A DNA stretch of 13,332 nucleotides, from positions 1-13,332 of the forward strand of contig JACMRF010000117.1 in the NCBI GenBank assembly GCA_014376575.1, in the 5' to 3' direction. The position numbers were made by a program, and so were the translations under genes. The stretch's first letter is position 1, and each line of letters opens with the position of its first letter. The notes under the pieces were generated by a model that saw only the letters and a list, made by a program, of their open reading frames with translations, ran no database searches and was not told where the DNA came from. Source of the stretch: Undibacterium sp. Lineage in GTDB: Bacteria > Pseudomonadota > Gammaproteobacteria > Burkholderiales > Burkholderiaceae. Below are positions 1 through 9,387 of this stretch, piece after piece.

Positions 1-7
1 GCATGCT

Positions 8-105
8 GACGGCGCATTTTCGGTCATTTTTTCTGCTCTTCGTTGCCAATAGCTCGCTATTGGCGCCTCATTCGCAGCAAAACTGCCTCGAAAAGTGCAT
101 CCGTC
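8..105. repeat. Large imperfect palindromic intergenic element (REP/BIME-like)
   Basis: About 98 bp form one long interrupted inverted repeat centred on 54/55. The core is a perfect 9-bp stem, GCCAATAGC (45-53) with GCTATTGGC (56-64), and only TC between. Further out, ctgc (33-36) pairs with gcag (74-77), tttt (29-32) with aaaa (79-82), ttttcg (17-22) with cgaaaa (89-94), gca (14-16) with tgc (96-98), and gacgg (8-12) with ccgtc (101-105). Small bulges interrupt the arms. It lies about 100 bp downstream of the protease stop codon and has no coding signal. The architecture suggests a dispersed palindromic repeat. Whether it recurs in the genome cannot be seen from this window. Confidence 0.6.
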
Positions 106-172
106 ATCATTGCCAATCCTAATGGAAATTCTGGGTTAAAAGCAAACGCACGTCGGTCAACCGAGCATTTCT

Positions 173-201
173 ATGCGGTGAGGATCAGGCCCTTACCGCA
201 T
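173..201 (-). terminator. Hairpin just downstream of the protease gene
   Basis: ATGCGGT (173-179) and ACCGCAT (195-201) are a perfect 7-bp inverted repeat. After one mismatch, agg/cct can add three more pairs around a loop of about 7 nt. It lies 11 nt beyond the protease stop codon (213-215). No T-tract follows on the minus strand, so it fits a 3' mRNA-stabilising hairpin or Rho-assisted end better than a classical intrinsic terminator. Confidence 0.4.
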
Positions 202-212
202 CTAGCTCGCAG

Positions 213-2009
<1,797 letters not shown>

Positions 2010-4073
2010 TCAAATATCCACAGGATCAATCTCCACGCCCCACTTCACGCGGCTCTTCAATGCGCGCAGAGCCGCAATCCATTCCTTCAAAAACGCCTGC
2101 AAAGCCGGGCGCGAGACCGACTCTACCAATAACTGCGCCCTATCCATATTGGCGACACGCGTCATCGTCATCGGTATCGGGTCGTGGATGGTGATGCCGA
2201 CATGCTCGGTACAATTGACTGCCTGATGCAGGAAATCCAAGGCAGTTTGCAGCTCTTTGGCTTCGGCGCGTAGCAAGGCCTGATAGATAAACGGCGGCAT
2301 CCCGGCGTGCTGGCGCTCTTCCAGCAGATCATCGGCAAAGCGATCGTAATCGTGCGCCATTAGTGCGTGGTACAGCGGATGATCAGGGTAGCGGGTTTGC
2401 ACCAAGACCTCGCTGATATTGCCGCCCGCTTTCTGCGCCGCACGCCCTGCACGGCCAGCCACCTGCATCAACTGGGCAAACAGCCGCTCGCTGGCGCGAT
2501 AATCTTGCGAGAACAGCGCGCTGTCGGGATTCAGCGCGCCGACTAGCGTCAGGTTTTTAAAATCGTGTCCCTTGGCAACCATTTGGGTGCCAATCAGAAT
2601 ATCTACTTCCCCTCTATGCACCGTATCGAAGGCGGCTTCGGCGCTCCCTTTGAAGCGTGTAGAGTCAGCATCGATACGAAACACTCTTGCCTCAGGGAAA
2701 ATCAGTTTCAATCCTTCTTCCATCCTTTGGGTGCCGCGCCCCAATGGTTGCAGATCAATATTGCCGCAGGTGGGGCAGTGGCGCGGAATGCGTTGCTCGA
2801 AACTGCAGTGATGACAACGCAGCTTGTGATCGAGTTTGTGCATCACAAGGTGCGCGGTACAGCGCGTGCAATTGCTGATCCAGCCACAGGCATCACAGGC
2901 GATCACGGGGGCATAGCCGCGCCGGTTAAGAAAAAGAAGTGATTGCTCACCTTTCTCCAAACGCTTGCGTATCGAGTTGATGAGCGGCGTGGTCAAGCCT
3001 TCCTTGGGTTTTTCGTGCTCCAGGTTGATGATCCTGACTACCGGCAAAACGGCATCTTTTACTGCACGCTCACGCAACTCTAGCTTGCGATACCGGGAGA
3101 CCTTGGCGTGTTGCCAGGTTTCCAGCGAGGGCGTAGCAGAGCCGAGTACGACCGGTATGCCGAGCTGATGAGCGCGCCACACCGCGAGATCGCGAGCAGA
3201 ATAACGCAGGCCTTCCTGCTGCTTGTAGGAGGGGTCGTGCTCTTCGTCGATGACGATCATTTTCAGATGCGGCAGCGAGGCGAGTATCGCCAGACGCGTA
3301 CCAAGTACGATACGGGCCTGACCTGAATGCGCGGATAACCAATGTAGTAAGCGCTCACCTTCTGCCATGCCACTGTGTAAGGTGGCGATCTGTATGCCCG
3401 AAAAACGCAGGCGCAGGTTGTTCTCTAATTGCGGCGTGAGATTGATTTCTGGCACGAGGATCAGCACCTGTGCATCGCTAGATTGCGCCAGGACACGTGC
3501 TGCTGCCTGCAAATACACTTCTGTCTTGCCGCTGCCTGTGACACCGTAAAGCAAGTGCGGGGCAAATTTTTGCGCGCTGGCAATTGCATCAACGGCCTCT
3601 TGCTGCGCCGGATTAAGCGCTGGTTCAGGATTGGGGCTGGCGTCTCGTAATGGATGTAACTTTGCTAATTTCTTTAAATTACGTTCCAGCGAGGTAGCCT
3701 TACCTGTGCGTAAGTTACGCGGTAAGGCGGGCACGGCCACTTCGCCCAAAGGCCGCTGATAATATTCGGCGGCAAAATGACACAGGCTTATCCATTGTTC
3801 ACTCAAAGGAACCAGCTGGCTTCGCACTTCGATCACATCCTTAAGTTTAGCCGCTGGTACTGCTGTCTGATCGCTGATTCCTACGATCAATCCCATCAAT
3901 TCTTGCCGCCCAAAAGGCACCAGGGCCAATTGACCAATTTGAGGTGTTAAGGAGCGTAATTTTCCACCGTTTTCTGCTTCATAAGGTGATTCGGGGGTTG
4001 ATTTCACCCAGCGATAATCAAAAGTGGTATCGAGCGGTGTGTCAAGGGCGATGTTGAGTATGCAATGTTCCAC
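2010..4073 (-). CDS. priA: Primosomal protein N' (replication restart helicase PriA)
   Basis: PriA recognises stalled or collapsed replication forks, unwinds the lagging arm as a 3'-5' DNA helicase and loads the primosome that reloads DnaB. At 687 residues this is a complete, fairly short member. The N-terminal DNA-binding domain is about 1-105. The helicase has Walker A GVTGSGKT (177-184), the DEEH box (276-279), GSATPS (311-316), GTQMVAKGHDF (495-505) and QVAGRAGR (537-544). Eight cysteines for the two zinc sites are present: C393, C396, C402, C405, C420, C423, C433 and C436. The C-terminal domain follows from about 560. The start codon is GTG (4071-4073); the conserved N-terminus ILNIALDTPLDTTFDY supports it, although the ribosome-binding site is weak. 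It is separated from hemE by 439 bp, so it is probably transcribed alone from a region carrying several DnaA boxes. Confidence 0.97.
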   Translation of the reverse strand: MEHCILNIALDTPLDTTFDYRWVKSTPESPYEAENGGKLRSLTPQIGQLALVPFGRQELMGLIVGISDQTAVPAAKLKDVIEVRSQLVPLSEQWISLCHFAAEYYQRPLGEVAVPALPRNLRTGKATSLERNLKKLAKLHPLRDASPNPEPALNPAQQEAVDAIASAQKFAPHLLYGVTGSGKTEVYLQAAARVLAQSSDAQVLILVPEINLTPQLENNLRLRFSGIQIATLHSGMAEGERLLHWLSAHSGQARIVLGTRLAILASLPHLKMIVIDEEHDPSYKQQEGLRYSARDLAVWRAHQLGIPVVLGSATPSLETWQHAKVSRYRKLELRERAVKDAVLPVVRIINLEHEKPKEGLTTPLINSIRKRLEKGEQSLLFLNRRGYAPVIACDACGWISNCTRCTAHLVMHKLDHKLRCHHCSFEQRIPRHCPTCGNIDLQPLGRGTQRMEEGLKLIFPEARVFRIDADSTRFKGSAEAAFDTVHRGEVDILIGTQMVAKGHDFKNLTLVGALNPDSALFSQDYRASERLFAQLMQVAGRAGRAAQKAGGNISEVLVQTRYPDHPLYHALMAHDYDRFADDLLEERQHAGMPPFIYQALLRAEAKELQTALDFLHQAVNCTEHVGITIHDPIPMTMTRVANMDRAQLLVESVSRPALQAFLKEWIAALRALKSRVKWGVEIDPVDI

Positions 4074-4133
4074 GAACTTAATGTAACTCTTGAAGTAGTG
4101 CGCTAACTTGCGGTTTCATAAGGCCTTTTTGAC

Positions 4134-4168
4134 ATATCCACATTAACTGTGGATAACTTTGTGGAAAA
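4134..4168. promoter_or_regulatory. DnaA-box cluster upstream of priA
   Basis: Three sites lie within 35 bp, 61-95 bp upstream of the priA start codon. ATATCCACA (4134-4142, plus strand) has one mismatch to the consensus TTATNCACA. TGTGGATAA (4148-4156) is a perfect TTATCCACA on the minus strand. TGTGGAAAA (4160-4168) is TTTTCCACA on the minus strand, which fits the broader consensus TTWTNCACA. The first two form an 8-bp inverted repeat with a 5-nt centre. The second and third are tandem, 12 bp apart start to start, close to one helical turn. The matches are seen directly; DnaA binding is inference. Confidence 0.65.
4147..4165. repeat. 19-bp direct repeat, copy 1 (double DnaA box)
   Basis: CTGTGGATAACTTTGTGGA occurs here and again, identical and in the same orientation, at 5733-5751 on the other side of hemE. 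It covers one full minus-strand DnaA box and most of a second. Confidence 0.9.
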
Positions 4169-4324
4169 CTATCTATTGACAACGCGTTGCGCTAGTCTTT
4201 ATGCGGGTTTCAACAGATTGCTCATTCTAAATGCAATGAAAAAAACTGTTTAAAAACAAGGGATTGCAAAATTGAATAAAGTTTTGAAAATAAATTTTCG
4301 CGATTTTTTTTGCTTCCTCAAATT

Positions 4325-4333
4325 TGTGCATAA
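4325..4333 (-). promoter_or_regulatory. DnaA-box-like site TTATGCACA
   Basis: TGTGCATAA on the plus strand is a perfect TTATNCACA match on the minus strand. It begins 177 bp to the right of the perfect box at 4148, beyond an AT-rich tract and a T8 run (4304-4311). The same site occurs in the equivalent position upstream of hemE. Confidence 0.55.
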
Positions 4334-4364
4334 CTAACACAAAAGGTGCGGCTCAAGCAATTAA

Positions 4365-4461
4365 ATGGTGCGCCCAATAGCTTGGCTTTCCCAGCCTTTT
4401 CAGGCTGGAAGGCCGATGTCCATTACGTTTTGCATTGCACCATGACGTATTGGCAACGTAA
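4365..4461. repeat. Structured intergenic element with interleaved inverted repeats
   Basis: A strong hairpin at 4384-4414 pairs ggcttt (4384-4389) and ccagcc (4391-4396) with ggctgg (4403-4408) and aaggcc (4409-4414). It has one bulged C, one G-T pair and a 6-nt loop. Around it are ATGGTGC (4365-4371) with GCACCAT (4437-4443), CCAATA (4374-4379) with TATTGG (4448-4453), and TTACGTT (4423-4429) with AACGTAA (4455-4461). The last three cross each other, so they describe alternative folds. It begins about 50 nt downstream of the hemE stop codon and no T-tract follows the hairpin, so it is not a textbook terminator. Confidence 0.55.
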
Positions 4462-4512
4462 AACTAGCCATAGCGCTTTGACTAAAAATTTATTTTATCC
4501 ATACGGCAACAC

Positions 4513-5604
4513 TTACGCACGATTTTGGCGCATCTGTCGGCTAACCTCATGCACCGTTTCAACCAGCACCGAAACCGCTTCTGGCGGTGTGAATTGGGAG
4601 ATCCCATGACCCAGATTAAACACGTGACCGTGGCCAGGCGACGGTGTGCCATAAGATGTCAGTGCGGCAATAACTTGTTCGCGGATCTGTGCCGGTTCGG
4701 CGAATAACACTGCCGGATCAAGATTGCCTTGTAATGCGACTTTATCGCCAACACGCGTTCGCGCCTGACCTAAGTTCACGGTCCAATCGAGTCCCATCGC
4801 GTCTGCCCCGATATCGGCTATCTGTTCCAACCATAGCCCGCCGCCTTTGGTGAAAACGATCACGGGGATACGTTGACCGTCTTTTTCGCGCTGTAGCTGA
4901 TTAACGACGTCCTGCATGTATTTTAGCGAAAAGCGCTGATACGCACCGTCAGCTAACGCACCGCCCCAGCTATCAAAGATCATCACGGCCTGCGCGCCGG
5001 CATCAATTTGCGCATTGAGATAGGCAGCGACGGCATCGGCGTTGGTGCGCAAAATGTGCTCCATCAGATCCGGTCGTTTGTACATCATGCTCTTAACGGC
5101 ATGAAAATCGCGCGAGCCTTGGCCCTCAACCATATAGCAGGCTAACGTCCATGGGCTACCGGCGAAGCCGATCAATGGCACTCGACCATTGAGCGTATGG
5201 CGAATTTGGGTCACCGCATCAAACACATATTGCAAGCTGCCTGGCTCTGGTACTTTGAGCGCCATGACCTCTTTTTCATTTTTCAATGGACGCTCAAACT
5301 TAGGCCCCTCACCTTCTTCAAAGTAAAGGCCTAAACCCATCGCATCAGGCACCGTCAAAATATCAGAAAACAAGATTGCGGCATCCAGCGCAAATCTATC
5401 CAGAGGTTGTATTGTGACTTCGGTGGCGAAATCCGGATTTTTGGCCAAACTTAAAAACGAACCAGCACCTTTACGCGTTGCGCGGTATTCAGGCAAATAG
5501 CGACCAGCCTGGCGCATCAACCACAAAGGAGTGTATTCGGTTTCCTGGCGCAGCAATGCTCTCAGAAAAGTGTCGTTTTTAAGCGGGGCAAAAGGAGTGG
5601 ACAT
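4513..5604 (-). CDS. hemE: Uroporphyrinogen III decarboxylase
   Basis: HemE removes the four acetate carboxyl groups of uroporphyrinogen III to give coproporphyrinogen III in cytoplasmic haem synthesis. From the ATG at 5602-5604 the protein has 363 residues, the usual length. Signature 1, [15 protein letters not shown], is at 27-41 and holds the substrate-binding R31 and R35. The catalytic Asp is D81 (FSDIL). Signature 2, [16 protein letters not shown], is at 146-161 with Y157, and the conserved His is H333 (NLGHGI). The reading frame opens 12 bp earlier at a TTG. I prefer the ATG because the protein then starts like its relatives ([11 protein letters not shown]) and GAAAG lies just upstream, while the TTG has no ribosome-binding site. 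A -10-like GATAAT (5652-5657, minus strand) could give a 40-nt leader. A DnaA-box array lies further upstream. Confidence 0.97.
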   Translation of the reverse strand: MSTPFAPLKNDTFLRALLRQETEYTPLWLMRQAGRYLPEYRATRKGAGSFLSLAKNPDFATEVTIQPLDRFALDAAILFSDILTVPDAMGLGLYFEEGEGPKFERPLKNEKEVMALKVPEPGSLQYVFDAVTQIRHTLNGRVPLIGFAGSPWTLACYMVEGQGSRDFHAVKSMMYKRPDLMEHILRTNADAVAAYLNAQIDAGAQAVMIFDSWGGALADGAYQRFSLKYMQDVVNQLQREKDGQRIPVIVFTKGGGLWLEQIADIGADAMGLDWTVNLGQARTRVGDKVALQGNLDPAVLFAEPAQIREQVIAALTSYGTPSPGHGHVFNLGHGISQFTPPEAVSVLVETVHEVSRQMRQNRA

Positions 5605-5714
5605 AGAAGCTTTCAAAAGGACTTGGTACTTGGTGCAAACAGCAAACCACTATTATCACCGATGCGTGAAGGACTGGCATCTGAACCGGCGTAATTTGCT
5701 TGAAATCAACTGAA

Positions 5715-5754
5715 TTGTTCACACCTGTTTTGCTGTGGATAACTTTGTGGATAG
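5715..5754. promoter_or_regulatory. DnaA-box cluster upstream of hemE
   Basis: Three sites lie 111-150 bp upstream of the hemE ATG. TTGTTCACA (5715-5723, plus strand) has one mismatch to TTATNCACA. TGTGGATAA (5734-5742) is perfect on the minus strand. TGTGGATAG (5746-5754, minus strand) has one mismatch. Order, orientations and the CTT spacer between the tandem pair are the same as in the priA upstream cluster. DnaA binding is inferred from the motif only. Confidence 0.65.
5733..5751. repeat. 19-bp direct repeat, copy 2 (double DnaA box)
   Basis: Identical to 4147-4165 and in the same orientation, 1586 bp away, with hemE between the two copies. The immediate flanks diverge (gctttt here, actatc at copy 1), so this is a short conserved binding module, not a recent long duplication. 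Confidence 0.9.
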
Positions 5755-5812
5755 CTTTTCAAAAAATGAAACATTTTGCGAAGAATATCATGTGAGGATT
5801 TAAGAGATTGCT

Positions 5813-5858
5813 ATAAGTTACTGATTTAAATAATAAATTAATTAAGTGATTAAAATAG
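5813..5858. other. Very AT-rich tract (unwinding-element-like)
   Basis: Only 6 of 46 bases are G or C, in a mix of short A and T runs without long homopolymers. The tract lies between the DnaA-box cluster (5715-5754) and the perfect box at 5894-5902. The position resembles a DNA unwinding element beside DnaA boxes, but no E. coli-type 13-mer is recognisable. Confidence 0.4.
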
Positions 5859-5893
5859 TGGTCTTGTCGCACGTTAATATTTTTTGCTCACAC

Positions 5894-5902
5894 TGTGCAT
5901 AA
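5894..5902 (-). promoter_or_regulatory. DnaA-box-like site TTATGCACA
   Basis: TGTGCATAA is a perfect TTATNCACA on the minus strand, 160 bp to the right of the perfect box at 5734. A T6-GCT run precedes it (5880-5888). It is the counterpart of the site at 4325-4333, which also follows a T-run plus GCT. Confidence 0.55.
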
Positions 5903-5973
5903 GTAAATTTTAGTTTTCTTTTTTTGCCTAAATTTTAATCAGTGTTAGCGATGAATTTATGTGGTGAGCGGTC

Positions 5974-6016
5974 AAAAAAATACCTACTTATCCAATGGAA
6001 CACCTAGGTTGTAGGT
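5974..6016 (-). terminator. Probable intrinsic terminator of the ppk2 unit
   Basis: On the minus strand ACCTAC (6011-6016) begins 8 nt after the stop codon and pairs with GTAGGT (5982-5987). One base later comes T7 (5974-5980). The stem is only 6 bp and the loop is 23 nt, so efficiency is uncertain, but position and T-run fit. Confidence 0.45.
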
Positions 6017-6024
6017 TTCGTCGC

Positions 6025-6861
6025 TTAAATAACCTTGATCTTGCTGTAGTCTGGATTGGCGGGCGGATAAGTTAAATTCATACTTTCTAACTTTTCCGCC
6101 ACGATGTGAGCGATGGCCAAATTACGTTGGGTCTTGGAATCGGCGGGAATTATGTACCAAGGGGCATGGTCAGCATCACTTGCCAAAATCGCTGCGGCAT
6201 AGGCTAGTTGATAGCGATCCCAATACTCGCGCTCTTTGAGATCTTGCGGATCAAATTTCCAATTTTTATCAGGGTCTGCTAGACGCTCTTCCAGTCTTTG
6301 TTTTTGTTCGTCTTTTGAGATGTGCAGGAAGAATTTCAGAATAATAGTGCCAGTTTCAGCTAACATACGCTCAAAATCTCGTATCTGGCTGTATCGTCGG
6401 TCGCATTCTTTCTGATCTATCCAATCATGCACGCGGGTGATTAATACATCTTCGTAATGGCTACGATTAAAGATGACGACCTCACCATGGCCAGGCACCT
6501 CCTGATGAATTCGCCAAAGATAATCATGATCGCGCTCTACCGTGCTTGGGGCCTTAAACGCAATAGTTCGGGCCCCTAGAGGGTTGATCTGACCAAAGAC
6601 GCCACGGACCGTGCCATCTTTGCCTGAGGTGTCCATGCCCTGTAAAACGATCAGCAATTTATGCTGTTTTTGCGCGTAGAGTATTTCTTGAAAAATCGCT
6701 ATTTTTTCTGCCAGATCGCTCGTCACCAGTTTGTCAGCTGATTTACTATCAGCTTTGCTTTCTCCTTTAACAGCCTCTTTTTCAGGCACAGACCGAAGTG
6801 CCGCGTCCGCATCTTTGATTTGCAAATGTGGCTTGGTGCGAAATAAGGCACTGATAGTCAT
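6025..6861 (-). CDS. Polyphosphate kinase 2 family (polyphosphate:nucleotide phosphotransferase)
   Basis: PPK2 enzymes transfer phosphate between inorganic polyphosphate and nucleoside mono- or diphosphates in the cytoplasm. This 278-residue single-domain protein has Walker A GMDTSGKDG (75-83), a Walker B/lid segment VVIFNRSHYEDVL (128-140), the conserved WKFDPQDLKEREYWDRY (201-217) and SDADHAPWYIIPADSKTQRNLAI (228-250). The FNRSHYEDVL form suggests the class III-like branch that phosphorylates AMP and ADP; that subclass call is inference from memory. Residues about 27-46 are a Lys/Glu/Ser-rich insert likely to be disordered. The ATG lies 9 nt after the preceding stop codon, and the Shine-Dalgarno AAGGA overlaps that TAA, so translation is probably coupled. 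A terminator follows. Confidence 0.92.
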   Translation of the reverse strand: MTISALFRTKPHLQIKDADAALRSVPEKEAVKGESKADSKSADKLVTSDLAEKIAIFQEILYAQKQHKLLIVLQGMDTSGKDGTVRGVFGQINPLGARTIAFKAPSTVERDHDYLWRIHQEVPGHGEVVIFNRSHYEDVLITRVHDWIDQKECDRRYSQIRDFERMLAETGTIILKFFLHISKDEQKQRLEERLADPDKNWKFDPQDLKEREYWDRYQLAYAAAILASDADHAPWYIIPADSKTQRNLAIAHIVAEKLESMNLTYPPANPDYSKIKVI

Positions 6862-6870
6862 GGAGATCCT

Positions 6871-7314
6871 TTAATACTTATGGTTGTGATGCTGCTCTGA
6901 AAACTGCCGTGCATACTCGATCTTAAGGCATTTATCGGTAATAACTTGCATACCTGCCTCTTCAGCACGTTTTGCGGCAGCGTCATTTCTGATATCTAAT
7001 TGCATCCACAGACAAGAAGCACCGACGGCAATAGCGTCTTCAACGATGGGAGGGATATCTTCTGATTTTCTAAAACAGTTAACGATATCTATCCTTAAGC
7101 CTGTGGCCAAAACGGCTTCAGCCAAATTGGCGTAACACGTTTCACCTAAGATGCTGGCTCCGGCCTGGCCAGGATTAATAGGAATAATGCGATATCCGTT
7201 TTTTTGCATGTAGGCGGCGACTTCGTAGCTGGCGCGTGCTGGCTTTGGTGATAATCCAACTACGGCTATTGTCTTGGCGCTCTGCAGTAAATACTCAATG
7301 CTTGTTGGGTGCAT
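6871..7314 (-). CDS. CoA-binding domain protein (YccU type)
   Basis: A 147-residue single-domain Rossmann protein of the CoA-binding family related to the N-terminal domain of succinyl-CoA synthetase alpha. IAVVGLSPKPARASYEVAAYMQ (17-38) carries the G-x-S-x-K-x-x-R nucleotide-binding loop, followed by GYRIIPINPG (40-49), IDIVNCFRKSEDIPPIV (75-91) and the family's C-terminal DKCLKIEY. The C-terminus ends in a short His-rich tail (QHHNHKY). The physiological role of the family is not settled and I assign none. The ATG has GAGG 4 nt upstream. It is the first gene of a pair with the PPK2 gene and starts only 44 nt after the atp terminator. A TATACT (-10-like) lies at 7352-7357 on the minus strand, but I see no -35. 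Confidence 0.88.
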   Translation of the reverse strand: MHPTSIEYLLQSAKTIAVVGLSPKPARASYEVAAYMQKNGYRIIPINPGQAGASILGETCYANLAEAVLATGLRIDIVNCFRKSEDIPPIVEDAIAVGASCLWMQLDIRNDAAAKRAEEAGMQVITDKCLKIEYARQFSEQHHNHKY

Positions 7315-7358
7315 TTTTCCTCACATTAATCGGTAAGTAATTGGGTGGAAAAGTATAA

Positions 7359-7392
7359 AAAATAAAAGGTAGCCTAGGCTACCTTTTATTTT
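7359..7392. terminator. Strong bidirectional intrinsic terminator of the atp operon
   Basis: A perfect 17-bp inverted repeat: left arm 7359-7375, right arm 7376-7392, centre CCTAGG. The G+C core GGTAGCC/GGCTACC is flanked by A-rich and T-rich tracts on both sides, so on the minus strand the stem ends in TTTTATTTTTT. It begins 39 nt after the atpC stop codon. No convergent gene faces it, so the symmetry is not obviously needed for two-way termination. Confidence 0.9.
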
Positions 7393-7431
7393 ACTACCAG
7401 TGCCTTCAGCACTAGCTAATATCATGCGAAA

Positions 7432-7854
7432 TTAACGTTTTTGACGTAATTTCGTTATCGCTGCTAATTGTGCTATTGCGACTGCCAATTCTGCCTGAGC
7501 TTGTGCGTAGTCAATCTTAGAATCGCGATTCACCAGTGCTTCTTCCGCCAATTTTTTGGCTTCTTCTGCTTTGGCTTCGTCCAGATCTCGACCGCGAATC
7601 GCGGTATCAGCCAAGACAGTCACTGTATTAGGCTGCACTTCAAGTATGCCGCCAGCAACGAAGACGAGTTCGTCTTCTGATTGACCAGCTATTTTGATGC
7701 GCACTGCGCCCGGCTTGATGCGAGTGATCAAAGGTGTATGTTTTGGAAAAATCCCCAATTCACCTGATTCACCCGGCAACGCAACGAACTCAGCCTCGCC
7801 GGAAAAGATTAACTCTTCCGCAGAAACTACGTTAACGTGAATAGTGTGTGCCAT
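7432..7854 (-). CDS. atpC: F1Fo ATP synthase subunit epsilon
   Basis: Epsilon is the central-stalk subunit that binds gamma and the c-ring and regulates F1 through its C-terminal helices. The protein has 140 residues: a beta-sandwich (about 1-85, with the conserved SAEELIFSG and [10 protein letters not shown] segments) and a two-helix tail (about 90-138, rich in Ala, Lys and Glu). The frame opens at a TTG at 7860, but the ATG at 7852-7854 gives the family-typical start [14 protein letters not shown] and has AGAAAG about 7 nt upstream, so I use it. It is last in the operon, 100 bp after atpD. That gap holds a 7-bp inverted repeat (7914-7920/7937-7943). Confidence 0.96.
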   Translation of the reverse strand: MAHTIHVNVVSAEELIFSGEAEFVALPGESGELGIFPKHTPLITRIKPGAVRIKIAGQSEDELVFVAGGILEVQPNTVTVLADTAIRGRDLDEAKAEEAKKLAEEALVNRDSKIDYAQAQAELAVAIAQLAAITKLRQKR

Positions 7855-7954
7855 ATTCAAACTTTCTGATTCGTCAAAGGTTCAAAAAATGTACCGCCTT
7901 ATCTTCTATTTCACTTTGCACGCAAGCAAGCTTACATGCAAAGCGAGAACAGAA

Positions 7955-9382
<1,428 letters not shown>

Positions 9383-9387
9383 TCAGT

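Larger units (their letters stand above)
4074..4512. other. Long AT-rich priA upstream / hemE downstream region
   Basis: This 439-bp stretch has no gene. From left to right it holds a cluster of DnaA-box-like sites (4134-4168), an AT-rich tract with A- and T-runs (about 4224-4320), one more perfect box (4325-4333), a set of strong interleaved inverted repeats (4365-4461) and a near-box TTATCCATA (4495-4503, one mismatch). The priA promoter must lie here on the minus strand. A TTGTCA (-35-like) is seen upstream of the double box, but no good -10 partner is visible. Confidence 0.6.
5605..6024. other. Long AT-rich hemE upstream region
   Basis: This 420-bp stretch has no gene. It contains a possible hemE -10 (5652-5657), a DnaA-box cluster (5715-5754), a 46-bp tract of about 13% G+C (5813-5858), a perfect TTATGCACA-type box (5894-5902), a pyrimidine-rich run (about 5911-5926) and the probable ppk2 terminator (5974-6016). 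I see no RNA gene or open reading frame of note. Confidence 0.6.

Noticed and set aside
5605..5616. Upstream TTG start for hemE
   Set aside because: No Shine-Dalgarno precedes it, and the ATG 12 bp later gives the usual HemE N-terminus.
5988..5996. TTATCCAAT as a further DnaA box
   Set aside because: Two mismatches in the conserved CACA end, and it falls in the loop of the probable ppk2 terminator.
7855..7860. Upstream TTG start for atpC
   Set aside because: Only about 2 nt separate it from the AGAAAG box, while the ATG at 7852-7854 has normal spacing and gives the typical epsilon start.
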